DNA of 64,000 nt from Xiphydria camelus (Eukaryota > Arthropoda > Insecta > Hymenoptera > Xiphydriidae): contig OY783193.1 in the NCBI GenBank assembly GCA_963678675.1, positions 24,173,309 to 24,237,308 of the forward strand, written 5' to 3'. This document shows, piece after piece, positions 1 to 12,163 of the stretch. Both the position numbers and the translations under genes were made by a program. The notes beneath the pieces are model-generated. The model had not been told where the DNA came from and did not search any database. It worked only from the letters and a program-made list of their open reading frames with translations. The number at the start of each line of letters is the position of its first letter. Position 1 is the first letter of the stretch.

Positions 1-2
1 AC

Positions 3-620
3 ATTCAGGAAATGTTCAAAAATGAGATGGGTTTAATTGTGGATGTCCCTAAAGCCAATTTCGGTAACTCTAATGATGGCAATACTAGCAGGCGATTTTT
101 TGCGAATCATGAACTATCTGCGTCAATAACTGGCATAGATTCAAGTTTAATATTTAGGTTTAAAATAATCTTGGAAGCCTTATCGAGTGGACACAAAATG
201 AATGTAGAAAAATTTAAAAGATATACAAGAGAAACTGAAGAACTATATGTTCAGTTATATCAGTGGTATCCAATGTCCCCGACTATTCATAAGATTCTAC
301 GACACGGGGCAGAAGTAATTTCATCGGCCCTGCTTCCTATCGGTCAGCTGTCGGAAGAGGCTGCAGAAGCCCGTAACAAGCATTTTAGAGAATACAGGCT
401 AAATTATGCTAGAAAATTTTCCCGAGAAACATGTAACCTGGATGTTATAAACAGACTCTGGCTGACGTCAGATCCTCTCATTACGAGTATGAGAAAAATA
501 ACAAGAAAGACAACGAGACCATTTCACAAAGAAACGTTAAACTTATTACTGGCTGCCGAACCATCAAGATGTTCTCATTTAGACACCGACACCGATATAA
601 CTAGCGACGACGATGTATAA
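3..620 (+). pseudogene. Transib/RAG1-like transposase, C-terminal fragment
   Basis: This is the last 200 or so codons of a RAG1/Transib-superfamily DDE transposase; the frame is open to the left window edge and ends at TAA. Visible motifs are MGLIVD, then NDGNTSRRFF (the counterpart of the GN-x-x-R-K/R stretch that follows LRKKM in RAG1), a conserved TIHKILRHGAE block, and SEEAAEARNKHFR. In the last, the Glu at residue 119 counted from the Met at 12 (codon 366-368) aligns with the catalytic Glu of RAG1. The segment matches, block by block, the transposase at 58,240-60,219. The first two catalytic Asp lie outside the window, so completeness cannot be judged. The sequence shown is unbroken, unlike the second copy. 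The C-terminus is acidic (DTDTD...SDDDV). The family call rests on motif order; a fast-evolving relative of Transib is possible. Confidence 0.72.
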
Positions 621-1282
621 TTTGTGTTAGTTTTATTTATGATTTGTGTTTAAGTAAATTAAGATGCATTATCTTTGTAATGATTAGCACCCATAGACTC
701 ATTTCGAAACAAAAATGATTTATGGCCAGCTTTTAGGCTCAAATACCCGTATGCACAATCGATTAGTCAGTTGTTTGTAAATGTCACCATACTTACCGAA
801 TAAAAGTTAAGTTAAATGTCACCATAGCCAGATATGCATGACCGCAGCTTTTTCTGGAATTTCAAACTTCTTTTGGTATTGGTATCTATTTGAAGAAAAT
901 GCTTTTCCAATTTGTTAGAGAGCTGGATCCCTGCATATCGCAGGTGTACGAGTAATATCTCCTATCTCGAATTTTTGGTCAAAATTAGATTATTGCATTT
1001 CTGAAATTGTCATTTGAAGACAATAAAAAATATAAAAATTTATGTCAATTTTAAATAATCAGTAATAAAACAAAACTAATTTTGCTAAAAAACCAGAAAT
1101 AACTCAACTTAATCAAATGGAAACATTTTTTGTTTCTAAAGGTCACACGAAAAAAAATGGTCAAAGACATATTTGAACGCGAAATTTCCCGCTCTTTTCA
1201 TTTAAGGTATCAAAAATAGGAGTTCGCATTAAAAAAAATCAATTTTATCTAGAAGGTCATTATCAATGTCAAATCCAATATG
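621..1282. other. AT-rich 3' region, no gene seen
   Basis: No coding pattern was found here. It is probably the 3' untranslated and subterminal part of the Transib-like element above, because inner terminal-repeat sequence of that family reappears at 1,898-1,915. Confidence 0.4.
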
Positions 1283-1770
1283 ACCATTCGGTAGCCAGGG
1301 AAAAATCCTAAAAGTGTTGTATTGAACATTTTTCTCTAACATGATTTCCCACTGAGATAATCAGCTGTACCGGTACTTCTTGAACATCTTGTATACGATT
1401 TACTAACTCAGAAACCTTCACGGGCATGCGTCCAACCATTCCCCAAAGTTTCATCGCAATCGGATGAACGGTTGGGGAAGGCATAATAATCATCCGTACC
1501 AGTACTTTTTGAACACGCTGTATACGATTTACTAACTCAGAAAGCTTCGCGGGTATGCGTCCAACCAGTCCCCAAAATTTCATCGCAATCGGATGAACGG
1601 TTTAGGAAGGCATAATAATCATCCGCACCAGTACTTTTTGAACATCCTATATAAGATTTACTAACTGAGAAACCTTCGCGGGCATGCGTCCAACCATTTC
1701 CCAAAGTTTCATCGCAATCGGATGAACGGTTTAGGAAGGCATAAGAGATATACAGACACACAGACAAATA
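1283..1770. repeat. 129-bp minisatellite, three units
   Basis: Three tandem units of exactly 129 bp are seen: the marker TTCATCGCAATCGGATG occurs at 1,450, 1,579 and 1,708. The flank at 1,283-1,360 also matches the second locus (42,433-42,935), where the array lies in reverse orientation. The array is open in more than one frame on the minus strand, which is expected for a stop-poor repeat and is not taken as coding. Confidence 0.85.
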
Positions 1771-1897
1771 TTCATTTTTATATATATAGATAAATTGGTT
1801 TCATGAGGTATTTTTTTGCAAATAAATCCCAAATAGCCTCTAGTAATCATTTTGTATCATTTTATATCGTGTTCGTGTTGAAAAAGTTGAAAAATAA

Positions 1898-1915
1898 TTT
1901 TGGCCAGGTTTTCGG
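1898..1915. repeat. Remnant of a Transib-like terminal repeat
   Basis: TTTTGGCCAGGTTTTCGG is identical to the inner part of the right terminal repeat of the Transib-like element ending at 60,778. The outer part, which should end in CACTGTG, is missing. The break coincides with the left end of the inverted-repeat unit that starts near 1,917, so the end of this third element was cut off or displaced there. Confidence 0.55.
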
Positions 1916-2562
1916 GGCAAATATATATTTTTTGCTTTTTTGATATGTTGTTTATGATGAAAAGAGGATGTTAAATCCAAGTTTTCGACCTCGGCAGATG
2001 ACCGGATCATTGTCAAAAATCAAGAAAATCTCGAAATTTTTGACATTTTTTCAGTTCTTGTCGATTTTGACTCGGAAGGACTGGTTTTTCATAAAAGATC
2101 ATTGTAACCATTTTTGAAGTAGATTAAATTTTCAATAATTTTAGATCTGAACGGTTATTGTAGCTCCAATAGTTTCGAAGATACAGCTTTTCAAAATTTG
2201 GCTAATTTTTGAAGTTACACGATTTTTATCAAAATTTCACAATTTTCAGTGCCGTTCATGTATCTAAAGGCTCAGTATATTGTTTAGAAACCCTCTCCCA
2301 CCCGTTCACTCTCCTAGGATCTCAGGAGACTTCAAAGTGACCCTTCCCCCTCAATCACTTGAGCAAAAAATGAGTTTTATTTGTATTTTTATTTACAGAC
2401 GTGGGTATGTGTAAAAATCAAGGTATTGACAATTACTTACGATGTCGTTAATTTTTTTGGGATTATCATTATCATTAATATTACATTAAAAAGAAATACT
2501 TATATAATACGTCGATGAAAAATAACTGAAAATCTGACATCAATTTTGAAGATGTGTTTTTT

Positions 2563-4039
2563 TTAATCAAATTTTGCCTTCATTGATGGACCTGGTTGGT
2601 CCAAGACGTCGTCTCCTGAGATGTCAGGAGGGTTTTCAAGAATACCCGAGACGGGCACCCACAATTCTTCGTTTAATTCATCTTCGTCTGGCAGGTCATC
2701 CGTGGGTGAATAATCGAGGTTTAATGTGACCTCAGGAACGTTGTCACATGAGACTCCCTCACAGTGGATGCAAACTACGGAGCACTTCAGTCCAACCTTC
2801 CTGCAGCTGCAGATGATGCTGCTGCAGCCTTTTTTGCAGCCGCAGGAGATGAGCTCAAGGAGATGTTGTGGCGCCGCGTCTTTTGTCATGATCTGAGGGC
2901 TGAGACCTTGGGAAGTGCGCAGCCACCCCCAGTCAAGAAGCTCCTTGTCAACCCCTAACCACTTCTGGACCTGTGAAAAAAGAAAATGCGTACAAATCAA
3001 GTTACCTCATCAATTTCTTACCAAAGCAATCAAAAAGCAAATATGCAGGTAGCTGAATGGTATTCAAAGGCTATTTTACCTGATGATAGGTGCGCAGCGA
3101 GTGAAATCTGATTGAATTCTGGGTGGGAGGCAATCTCGCTAGGTTGATATTTGTTTTTGCCGCAGCCTTTGTGAACAAATTGTATCTCAAATCGTCCAGG
3201 TTCTGCGTTTTGTGCAGTCATCCATAAAGAGCAATTGCGATACGCTCGCCTGCAGCTGCAATATCATCTGGGTTGGCGTTGCCGTTCAAGAAAATAGCAG
3301 CAGTGTGATCAAGGTCTCGATGTTTTTGAAACGCGGTGACAATTTTTGTTTTCCCTTGCCCAAAGAATGAAGACGTGGAGTCACATCCACTGAAGGCGTG
3401 GATGACAAGGAGGAGTTGAGGATTAATGCAATCATATTTGAAAGAGGTGTTGGTGTAGGTCACATCATGTAGACCTCGTCCATATTTTGTAAAAAATATA
3501 TTCCGACGGTTTGGTGGTGTGATGCCTGTGAGCAAGACTAGCAAGTCCACATCCTCACCAACAATTACGACATCGTGAGTAGTGGAGAAAGAGATTGCTG
3601 TTGTTATTATCAGTCTATCGGCATCTTCTGTAGCCTGTAATGTTGGAATATTGTGTTTCTTTATTTGTGTCTTCTAGAAGTCAATGAACTGAATTTTATT
3701 GTTTTCGTTGGATAGGAACTTTTCTTGAGACACTTGAGCAACTGTACTGGCGTCAAATAAAATTTGAGGGAATATAGCAGCCTTGGATCTGCGAATACGC
3801 TCAGAGTTCTTCGTGCTTTTCTCTGCAACCTCAGTCGGATAGCCATCAAAAACTACTGTGACATTGAGTCCATAGTGAGTAGTGAGGTATTGGATATACC
3901 TAGCAGCTATTACCTCAAATGAGGAGTTTTTAGGCCATATAACTTTGTGGAGCAAATGTCCACCATCTACTGTCCACTGAAGTGCTCCGTAGTTTTCATC
4001 CACTGTGAGGGACTCATGTGACAACGTTCCTGAGGTCAC
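2563..4039 (-). pseudogene. Broken PIN/FEN-like nuclease-type protein
   Basis: Reading from 4,039 down to 3,080, one frame runs with two in-frame stops (TAG at 3,674-3,676, TGA at 3,218-3,220). A 109-bp intron follows (3,079 to 2,971, donor CAG|GTAAAA, acceptor TTTTTTCACAG|G), then a last exon to 2,563. Acidic motifs appear in order: VVFDGYP, ATEDADRLI, VGEDVDLLVLL and FSGCDSTS. This spacing of Asp residues resembles the metal site of PIN/FEN-1-type nucleases. The last exon has a cysteine-rich stretch (CGCKKGC, CSCRKVGLKC, CIHCEG) like a CRC/tesmin domain, then an acidic tail. I recognise this architecture as a multi-copy protein of arthropod genomes, but I do not know an agreed name or activity. 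The start at 4,039 is arbitrary: it lies beside the inverted-repeat arm and the true N-terminus is not visible. Confidence 0.6.
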
Positions 4040-4202
4040 ATTAAACCTCGATTATTCACCCACGGATGACCTGCCAGACGAAGATGAATTAAACGAAGAA
4101 TTGTGGGTGCCCGTCTCGGGTATTCTTGAAAACCCTCCTGACATCTCAGGAGACGACGTCTTGGACCAACCAGGTCCATCAAAGAGGGCAAAATTTGATT
4201 AA
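4005..4202 (+). pseudogene. Inverted duplicate of the nuclease-like C-terminus
   Basis: About 62 codons on the plus strand repeat the acidic C-terminal tail of the minus-strand gene at 2,563-2,750 (NVPEVTLNLDYSPTDDLP...) almost without change; the ends differ as SKRAKFD versus SMKAKFD. It lacks the upstream domains and is a by-product of the inverted repeat, not a separate gene. Confidence 0.75.
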
Positions 4203-4848
4203 AATAAACACATCTTCAAAATTGATGTCAGAGATTCAGTTATTTTTCATCGACGTATTATACAAGTATTTCTTTTTAATATAATATTAATGATAATGAT
4301 AATCCCAAAAAAATTAAAGACATCGTAAGTAATTGTCAATACCTTGATTTTTACACATACCCACGTCTGTAAATAAAAATACAAATAATAACTCATTTTT
4401 TGCTCAAGTGATTGAGGGGGAAGGGTCACTTTGAAGTCTCCTGAGATCCTAGGAGAGTGAACGGGTGGGAGAGGGTTTCTAAACAATATACTGGGCCTTC
4501 AGATACACGAACGGCACTGAAAATTGTGAAATTTTGATAAAAATCGTGTAACTTCAAAAATTAGCCAAATTTTGAAAAGCTGTATCTTCGAAACTATTGG
4601 AGCTACAATAACCGTTCAGATCTCAAATTATTGAAAATTTAATCTACTTCAAAAATGGATACGATGATCTTTTATGAAAAACCAGTCCTTCCGAGTCAAA
4701 ATCGACAAGAACTAAAAAAATGTCAAAAATTTCGAGATTTTCTTGATTTTTGACAATGATCCGGTCATCTGCCGAGGTCGAAAACTTGGATTTAGCGTCC
4801 TCTTTTCATCATAAACAACATATCAAAAAAGCAAAAATACCTGATTTG

Positions 4849-5409
4849 ATGCAGCGTTCACCCCCTTTTCATGTTTAATTTTACTTACAAGGCTTGAATA
4901 CACATGCTACTAGAAGTACTTCCTCGAAAAAAGCATGCTTGCGTGCTCGAAACTAACATGTGTATCTGGACCTTTATTCTACGCTCGGTCGTGAGCGGTG
5001 AAATGGGAAAGGGTGGAGAGCGGTGGAATGGGGCAGAGTCGAGAGCGGTGGAATGGGACAGGGTCGAGATCGCTGTATGAGTGAGGCACGTTCGGTAGCG
5101 TTGGAGTGTGTGGGTTTCGTTACGGTTTTTTCGTTGCCTCGAGCGCGATTTTTATAGTACCCTCAGCAAAGAAGTTTCACTTCAAAAAACAAAACGAGTC
5201 TGCTAGTACTCGAGACACTGATGTGTAAACATCTCGTGAGCGGTAACTATGGAACGGAAATGTGATTTGGATTTGTGAATATTGGTATCTGTAATCGAAG
5301 TAATTTCAAACAATTTTAAATCTTATAACTGTAGAAAAATATGTTTCATTTTCATTTTCATTTAATAATGCCGCGCTTGACACAATCGGCTTATGATAGC
5401 TAAAGTAAA
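4849..5409. repeat. Intergenic, short tandem repeat of a GGTGGAATGGG unit
   Basis: No gene was seen. At about 4,988-5,070 a unit of 28-30 bp (GAGCGGTGGAATGGGRCAG with GGTCGA) repeats about three times. The rest is unassigned. Confidence 0.5.
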
Positions 5410-5460
5410 TAAGTGAGTCGGAGTAGAGCCGATCGACGAGGAGTTACTCCGACTCACTTA
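5410..5460. other. Perfect 16-bp-stem hairpin
   Basis: TAAGTGAGTCGGAGTA at 5,410-5,425 is followed by its exact reverse complement at 5,445-5,460, with a 19-base loop. It stands alone: no longer inverted repeat surrounds it. Confidence 0.85.
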
Positions 5461-5509
5461 AGCCTTGTCGGTAAAACGACGCGTAGTAAAGGACGACCAA
5501 GTGACCCAA

Positions 5510-5941
5510 CACTTTCGTGCGTTGAAGTGGGCGTAGAAAAATGTATGAATACCCGTGCCCCGTGAACGCCAAAACCCCTTTCAAGGACCCTTGTCTTTTT
5601 CCTATATTGAAAACTGTCGGAGCTGTAAATCTCACTTTCGCTTATCCTTGACGCAGAGTATTTTCACTAAATCGAAACTATTGTTCCATGTGCAATTATT
5701 GGCGGAACCGAACACACTTTCGTGCGTTGAAATGGACGTAGAAAAATTTATGAACCCGTGCCCTTCGGTGCGCACCCCGAATGCCTCCACCGATTTCTCC
5801 TTTTTTTTTTATTACGGAACGGACTCCTCTTTTATGCCAAAACCCCTTTCAAAGACCCTTGTCTTTTTCCTATACTGAAAACTTTCTAAGTTGTACATCT
5901 CCCTTCCGCTTATCCTTGACGCAGAGTATTTTCACTAAATC
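5510..5941. repeat. Diverged direct duplication
   Basis: CACTTTCGTGCGTTGAA recurs at 5,510 and 5,715, and CTTATCCTTGACGCAGAG at 5,641 and 5,910. The second copy carries about 64 extra bases around a T-rich tract. Short reading frames in both copies encode similar peptides, but no domain is recognisable and coding is doubtful. Confidence 0.7.
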
Positions 5942-6195
5942 CTTTTTCTCCCCCTCCGCTCTGTACCCAAAATACTTCTTCGGTTTCCTAAAAACTCTCA
6001 GTTCTTGACGAATTGACATCCCGGATAGTACGATTCTAGTTGAAAAACGTATTCGGTGTCTAGTCTTCTACCAACTCACGCGACGTGCAGACCGGTAGTT
6101 CACTATAAGTACAAACCGCTAATCGAGCAAATAGCGATCAGTGTTTCACAAATAAATCAACTTTGATTTCTTTCCGATACTATAATTCATCAGTT

Positions 6196-6430
6196 CAAGA
6201 CAGTCAATAATACGACAGTGAAATCGTGATTGTTTACTCGTGACGGTTAAATCGTGATTGTTCACTCGCGACAGTTAAATCGTGACTGTTCACTCGCGAC
6301 TGTTGACTCGTGATTGTTCAATGGTGATTGTTAAATTGTGATTGTCTATCGTCATTGTTAAATCGCGATTTTGAGATTGTGATCGTCTATTGTCATTGTG
6401 AAATCGTGATTGTAAGATTGTAATATCCGG
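6196..6430. repeat. Degenerate tandem repeat of a TCGTGATTGTT core
   Basis: The core AATCGTGATTGTT or ACTCGCGACTGTT repeats every 16 to 20 bases for about 230 bp, ending just before the MADF start codon at 6,445. Its position makes it the 5' leader or promoter region of that gene; no regulatory function can be read from it. Confidence 0.75.
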
Positions 6431-6444
6431 CTCGAATACCCATC

Positions 6445-6789
6445 ATGGAATGGTCTAATGAATTAGTGTTAGAGTTTTTGGATCTGTACCAGAGATTTCC
6501 GATGATATGGGATCCCAAACATGTTGACCACAAAAATAGGAACAAAGTGGCTGATGCCTGGAAGGAGATAGAATCATCATTTTCTAGCAGCAACGTAACT
6601 GTCGCAGATTTAAAGAAGAAGAAAGACTCACTAATGGCTATATTCCGCCAGCTTTTAAGTAAGGTTAAATCCAGCAGTAAATCTGGTGCTGGTGCAGAAG
6701 ACATTTACAAACCAAACTGGTTTGCCTTTGAAACTATGCAGAAGTTTCTTAAACCCATATATACTCCAGGAGAAACTATTAACTTGGGG
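6445..6789 (+). CDS. MADF-domain protein, first coding exon
   Basis: The 115 codons encode a MADF (Myb/SANT-like in ADF1) DNA-binding domain: the NELVLEFLDLYQRFPMIWDP helix, then NRNKVADAWKEI, LKKKKDSLMAIFRQ and KPNWFAFETMQKFL. The exon ends at a good donor (TTGGG|GTAAAT) and the frame stays open to it. A candidate second exon at 12,164 opens in the right phase and encodes a MADF-protein-type C-terminus. PIF/Harbinger elements often carry a Myb/MADF-type gene whose product helps the transposase bind DNA and enter the nucleus, and a Harbinger transposase lies on the opposite strand at 11,138-13,175. This pairing is the basis for assigning it to the transposon rather than the host. The start is the ATG beginning MEWSNEL, just upstream of the first helix. 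Confidence 0.8.
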
Positions 6790-7322
6790 GTAAATATTTT
6801 ATTATTTTTTCAATTTCTTCACTCCAAATCAATCATGGCAATAAATCGACAGAGAAGAAATATCTGTAAGGGCAGTTTTTACAGTGTAAAGGCTTACAAT
6901 ATATCGAAACAGTATATCATATGAGACTCAATAATCAAATTATGGATTTTTAAGAAAATATTTTAAAATGTTTAAATGATGCTTCGAATTATTGGAGTTG
7001 TGCATAAAATTTAGATACTCTACTAATGTTTCATTTGTTTCCGAACCGGGAAAAAATTTAAAAGATCCAACTATTCATTTCTCAATAGTCCGGTCATCTG
7101 TGATTGCGGTAATGTTGATTATAAATAGTATTTCTATAAATATTTTATAACAGTTTTTTTATATATTTGTAAATAAAATAAAATATCATTGGAGTCAGAG
7201 ATGGGCGTCATAAAAAAAATTAATAATTGAATGACTAATAGATAAGATTAAATTTTCATTCATCATTCTCATAATTTTGAATAACGAATACATTTTCATT
7301 CATATGAATATTTTATATCACA
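6790..7322. other. Intron-like AT-rich stretch
   Basis: The sequence from the donor of the MADF exon to the edge of the palindromic composite is AT-rich. I see no gene in it. Confidence 0.4.
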
Positions 7323-9404
7323 ATCAAGAGACACGGCAGTGTCTCGCGGCATGTTCATTCATCTAGTCTCGGCGTCGAAGCGAGCACCCGTGTATCTATA
7401 CGCTACAAATATCTACCCCCTGCACCCCTCAATTTTTATATCGAATTTTCTCAATAAATATATGGTTATAACCAAAACTATGCTTAGTTACGCCATATAA
7501 ATTGATTATTCTCTATTGATAGAGACCAGAATAAATTTGATAAGTTACATATTAACAGAGATTCGTCCTTAGCAACGCGAAACCACGTCCCTTGCCCGTC
7601 AAAGTCGAGAATCCGATATCTCGGGCGATATATATATGTAAAAATGTCACAAAAATTCCGCCTGTCTTCGGCGGTATTCGGCCATGGTCGGAAATGTGTA
7701 CACAGATGCGGCCACACGCATACGCCATCAAAAATGTATGTGAGAGTGTGTGAGAGAATATATTCCTTGAATGTTTAGTTGTTTTTCAAAATTTAAAAAT
7801 ATTTCCATTCGCGAAACGATTTCCCTCGCATTTTTTCGATCCTCGGACGCGCTTGTTAATAAAAAGTACAAATTCAGTGTAATCGGAGTAGTAAATCTCA
7901 ATAGTGGTGAATGTGACAGACGCTCTGACAGCTAGCTATTATCAAATCGTTTAGATTTTTTTTTAATAATCAAGACAGTGCACGGAAGCAGTGTCATTTT
8001 TCTTTGGTTGCTGGTGCATGAAGAGCAGGAAAGGAGACATCTGTATCTCGGAAGAAGTGGCATCAGATAAGTAACTTCCTAACTGACTGTCTTAACCTCA
8101 TTTTCATCCCTTATACAGAACAAATATCTTTGTGGTTATTCTATTTTTTGTTTTCAGCGCCATACGAGAACGGGACGGATTGGTGGAAATTTGATTTTTC
8201 TTCGCAGTCAAAAATCAACCTAGGTAGAAAAGAATTCTCTAGAATTGCGGTACAATGCCACGGTATGAATATCAGGTTCTACCGACATGACATGCTTCGA
8301 CAAGGTCTGTATCAACTTTAGCGGTATATTGGGGGCACTGCACTAATCCTCTGGCACATTTTTCTATCTGGAAAAGCATATTATTATGGTAGTACAGCTG
8401 TACAGCGTTCCGATAATATACCGTCTTCCCGTACTGACAGTATACATGCATTTTACCTCCAATATATGCCGGAATTAAAAATCTCTAGAACTCTGCGGTA
8501 CAATGCCACGGTAGGAATATCAGGTTCTATCGACATGACATGCTTCGACAAGGTCTGTATCAACTTTAGCGGTATATTGGGGGCACTGCACTAATCCTGT
8601 GGCACATTTTTCTATCTGGGAAAGCATATTATTATGGTAGTACAGCTGTACAGCGTTCCGATAATATACAATTGGAACTTTTAATAATACGAAAGGGAAA
8701 ATATATCGATAAAGAAAAGATAATAAAATAATTACTTCATTATTGTAATCCAATTCTATCGTATCTTCTACTTTTCTACCACGGCTTTCCCAGATAGAAA
8801 AATGTGCTACAGGATTAGTGCAGTGCCCCCAATATAATGCTAAACTTGATACAGACCTTGTCGAAGCATGTCATGTCGGTAGAATTTGATATTCCTACCG
8901 TGGCATTGTCTTTCAAAGTCTAAAGTTGGCGGAATGTGTGTTAAAGTCAGTGATAATCTACTTTAGTACAATCGTCTGCCATAAGGCGATATGTTAAAAG
9001 TGGTCAACTTTAGAATAAAATAACGAAGAAACTATAGACGGTCTATATATTGCTCAAATTTTCGTATTAGTTGTGTAAAGTATTCGTGTATATCATATAA
9101 AAAAATTAGGGCTGTAAGTTGGTTTTCGTCTGATAGTTGAACCTCCTTAAAGCACGAATAGTTGGAACGAAAAGCCCATATTGTAATGAAAGTACTATGG
9201 GTACTATGGATGAAGGCGCTCGCTGACAAGACTGACATTCTCCGATGTCCATCGAGTCATCTTTTTACGGACAGGACACGAGTTAGATCCTCTTCGGTTG
9301 CACCTGTACGAGATGATATGTCAGAAAATCGTGAGTCTTTATGAAAATCTTCTAACCTACTCGTTCTGCAGTAATACTTAATAATAAAAGACTATTCTCC
9401 TACA

Positions 9405-9624
9405 TGTACACCCGGGGACACGGCATCTGTCGCTGGTGACTGTTTTTAAACGTTATTTTTAAACGTACTAACCAATAATTAATAATCCTCATGCTTTCAT
9501 TAACGAGAGTAGACGCCACCGTAGCTAATGAGCGCATGAGAATTAATTATTCATTGGTTAGTACGTTTAAAAATAACGTTTAAAAAAAGTCACCAGCAAC
9601 AGATACCGTGTCCCCGGGTGTACA
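9405..9624. mobile_element. Palindromic MITE, family A (220 bp)
   Basis: The ends are TGTACACCCGGGG and its complement, and the whole unit is an imperfect palindrome with a conserved inner block (TTTAAACGTACTAACC). Close copies lie at 38,492-38,711 and a diverged one at 61,920-62,122; a half copy is at about 21,725-21,790. There is no coding capacity. Confidence 0.85.
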
Positions 9625-9662
9625 TATTCTCCCGATGAATAAATTCCAAAAAGTAGTGAAAT

Positions 9663-10549
<887 letters not shown>

Positions 10550-11137
10550 TATACTGAAAGAATCTGCATCGTAATCAAGTTTCCGTGTACCGTCGGACCT
10601 CTCTCGATTTACCCGAATATACGCTGTGTACATTTTTTGTACATATACGTCACATCGAAGCGTTCATCTACCTTCTGGTTTAGTTAGTCTGACTCTAATC
10701 GTTGAATTTCGATATAGTGTGACGTTATAGTCATTCTAATTACTGCAATTATACGATCAAGTCAGTGATCGCGCTGTACTTTGCCTATTAGTATCGAGTA
10801 AATTATTCGATACGTCATCTCTAGTAACTTATAATGAATTAAACATTAGTATGACTAATGCGGTGTCAAGTATGAGTGTTACTGAATCTGAGGCAAGTCA
10901 ATCTTGTGAAATAATTACTAACTTACAAACAGCTTGCGACTCAACGACATATTTATTGGGTTGGAAAATAAGTTCGTACAGTTTTCTGTTATTTTCTTTG
11001 CTTTTATGATTTATTTGATATAACAATATCGTAGTATAATAGTATAATAGTATAATAGTATCGTAATAGTAGTAATCGTAGTAATGCAGAAGAAAAACTG
11101 ATTTTTTGATAACAGCTAACTTTTATTGCAAAATTTC
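10550..11137. other. Unassigned, with a mariner-type end
   Basis: TTGGGTTGGAAAATAAGTTCGTAC at 10,956 resembles the terminal repeat of mariner elements of insects, but no mariner body follows. A short AGTATAAT repeat lies at 11,034-11,060. A stretch at 10,852-10,970 is open (MTNAVSSMSVTESE...) but unrecognised. Confidence 0.45.
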
Positions 11138-11956
11138 TCAACAATAATCATCTTGCCATGGTAATTTTTCTACCCCTGCAAAATATTCTGCAAACTCATC
11201 TCTGACTTCTTTTGCTTGAAGTCCACTTCTTCTTGGAATATTTCGGAGAGGCATAAAAGAGGTCATATTGTTATCGTCATTCCGCCACGATCCTGGTATT
11301 CCCTGTCCATCCTGCTCGCGATCAAGAGCCTCTAAAGGAGTATATCTTGATCTTGAATATCTGCTCTTTCTTAAAAAATTGTGGAGCAAGGTACAAGTCA
11401 TAACAACAGCAGAGGCTCTAGCTGGTTGCAGCAACATTGGTTTTCTCAGTACTCGAAATACGGAAGCCATGATACCGAAAACATTCTCGACAACGCGACG
11501 AGCACGTGATAGACGATAATTAAAATGTCTTTCTTTACTACTTTTTGTGTGAATCCCAGGATATGGTTTCATGATATGTTCACTCAAAGCAAAGGCATCG
11601 TCAGCTACTATTACGTAAGGCATTGATGTCTGTTGAATGAGGATAGGGCGAGGAGGAGGTAAATTCAATTCGTTTCCTTCAATTTTTTCAAATAAGGATG
11701 TGTTTCGAAAAACTCCTCCCTCACTTATCCGTCCTTGACAGCCAATATCAACGTAAGTGAAGCAGTAGTTTGCATCCACCAAGGCCATTAACACAATGCT
11801 AAATGTGCCCTTATAATTGTGATATTGTGATCGACTATTCATCGGAGACTGAAGGATCACATGCTTCCCGTCTACTGCTCCTATGCAATTGGGAAAATTC
11901 CATTCTTTATTATATTCGTCTGCTAATGTTCTCCATTCTTCGGCAGTCTCTGGCAT
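11138..11956 (-). CDS. PIF/Harbinger transposase, catalytic exon
   Basis: The 272 codons hold the whole DDE_4-type catalytic core: CIGAVDGKH with the first Asp (residue 29), VIVADDAFALS with the second Asp (about 119), and RLSRARRVVENVFG with the Glu (157). The enzyme cuts and joins the ends of its own element, usually into TWA targets. The exon starts right after a strong acceptor (TTATTTTTCAG) and is in phase with the exon ending at 12,863. No stop or frameshift is seen, so of all transposases in this window this is the best preserved. The C-terminus (VRDEFAEYFAG...) is of normal type. It lies inside the presumed intron of the MADF gene on the other strand. I could not find the terminal repeats of the element. 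Confidence 0.9.
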   Translation of the reverse strand: MPETAEEWRTLADEYNKEWNFPNCIGAVDGKHVILQSPMNSRSQYHNYKGTFSIVLMALVDANYCFTYVDIGCQGRISEGGVFRNTSLFEKIEGNELNLPPPRPILIQQTSMPYVIVADDAFALSEHIMKPYPGIHTKSSKERHFNYRLSRARRVVENVFGIMASVFRVLRKPMLLQPARASAVVMTCTLLHNFLRKSRYSRSRYTPLEALDREQDGQGIPGSWRNDDNNMTSFMPLRNIPRRSGLQAKEVRDEFAEYFAGVEKLPWQDDYC

Positions 11957-12163
11957 CTGAAAAATAAGACCAAGAGTGACTAAAACTTTTCCTGAAAACG
12001 TGCTGTTTGTAAGATTAGTCTTTCGTTATAGAGCCGATTATTTCATTATTTCACCAATAGAGCCTTTCACCAATAGAGCCGACTTAAGTTTTGAAGACCC
12101 TGTATACAAAAAATTTATCTATGGCTGATGTACAATAACTGTAGTCAACAATTTCTTTTCAAG

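Larger units (their letters stand above)
1917..4848. repeat. Long inverted repeat around a nuclease-like gene
   Basis: The arm at about 1,917-2,791 is repeated in reverse complement at 3,977-4,848, with few differences over some 865 bp. The 1.2-kb spacer holds most of the broken minus-strand gene described next. Each arm carries the same C-terminal coding segment of that gene. No clear target duplication was found, so this could be a transposon with long terminal repeats or an inverted duplication. Confidence 0.8.

Noticed and set aside
1308..1767. Minus-strand frames in the minisatellite
   Set aside because: Open in more than one frame because the 129-bp unit is a multiple of three and poor in stops.
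10956..11060. A complete mariner element
   Set aside because: Only a terminal-repeat-like start is present; no body or second end was seen.
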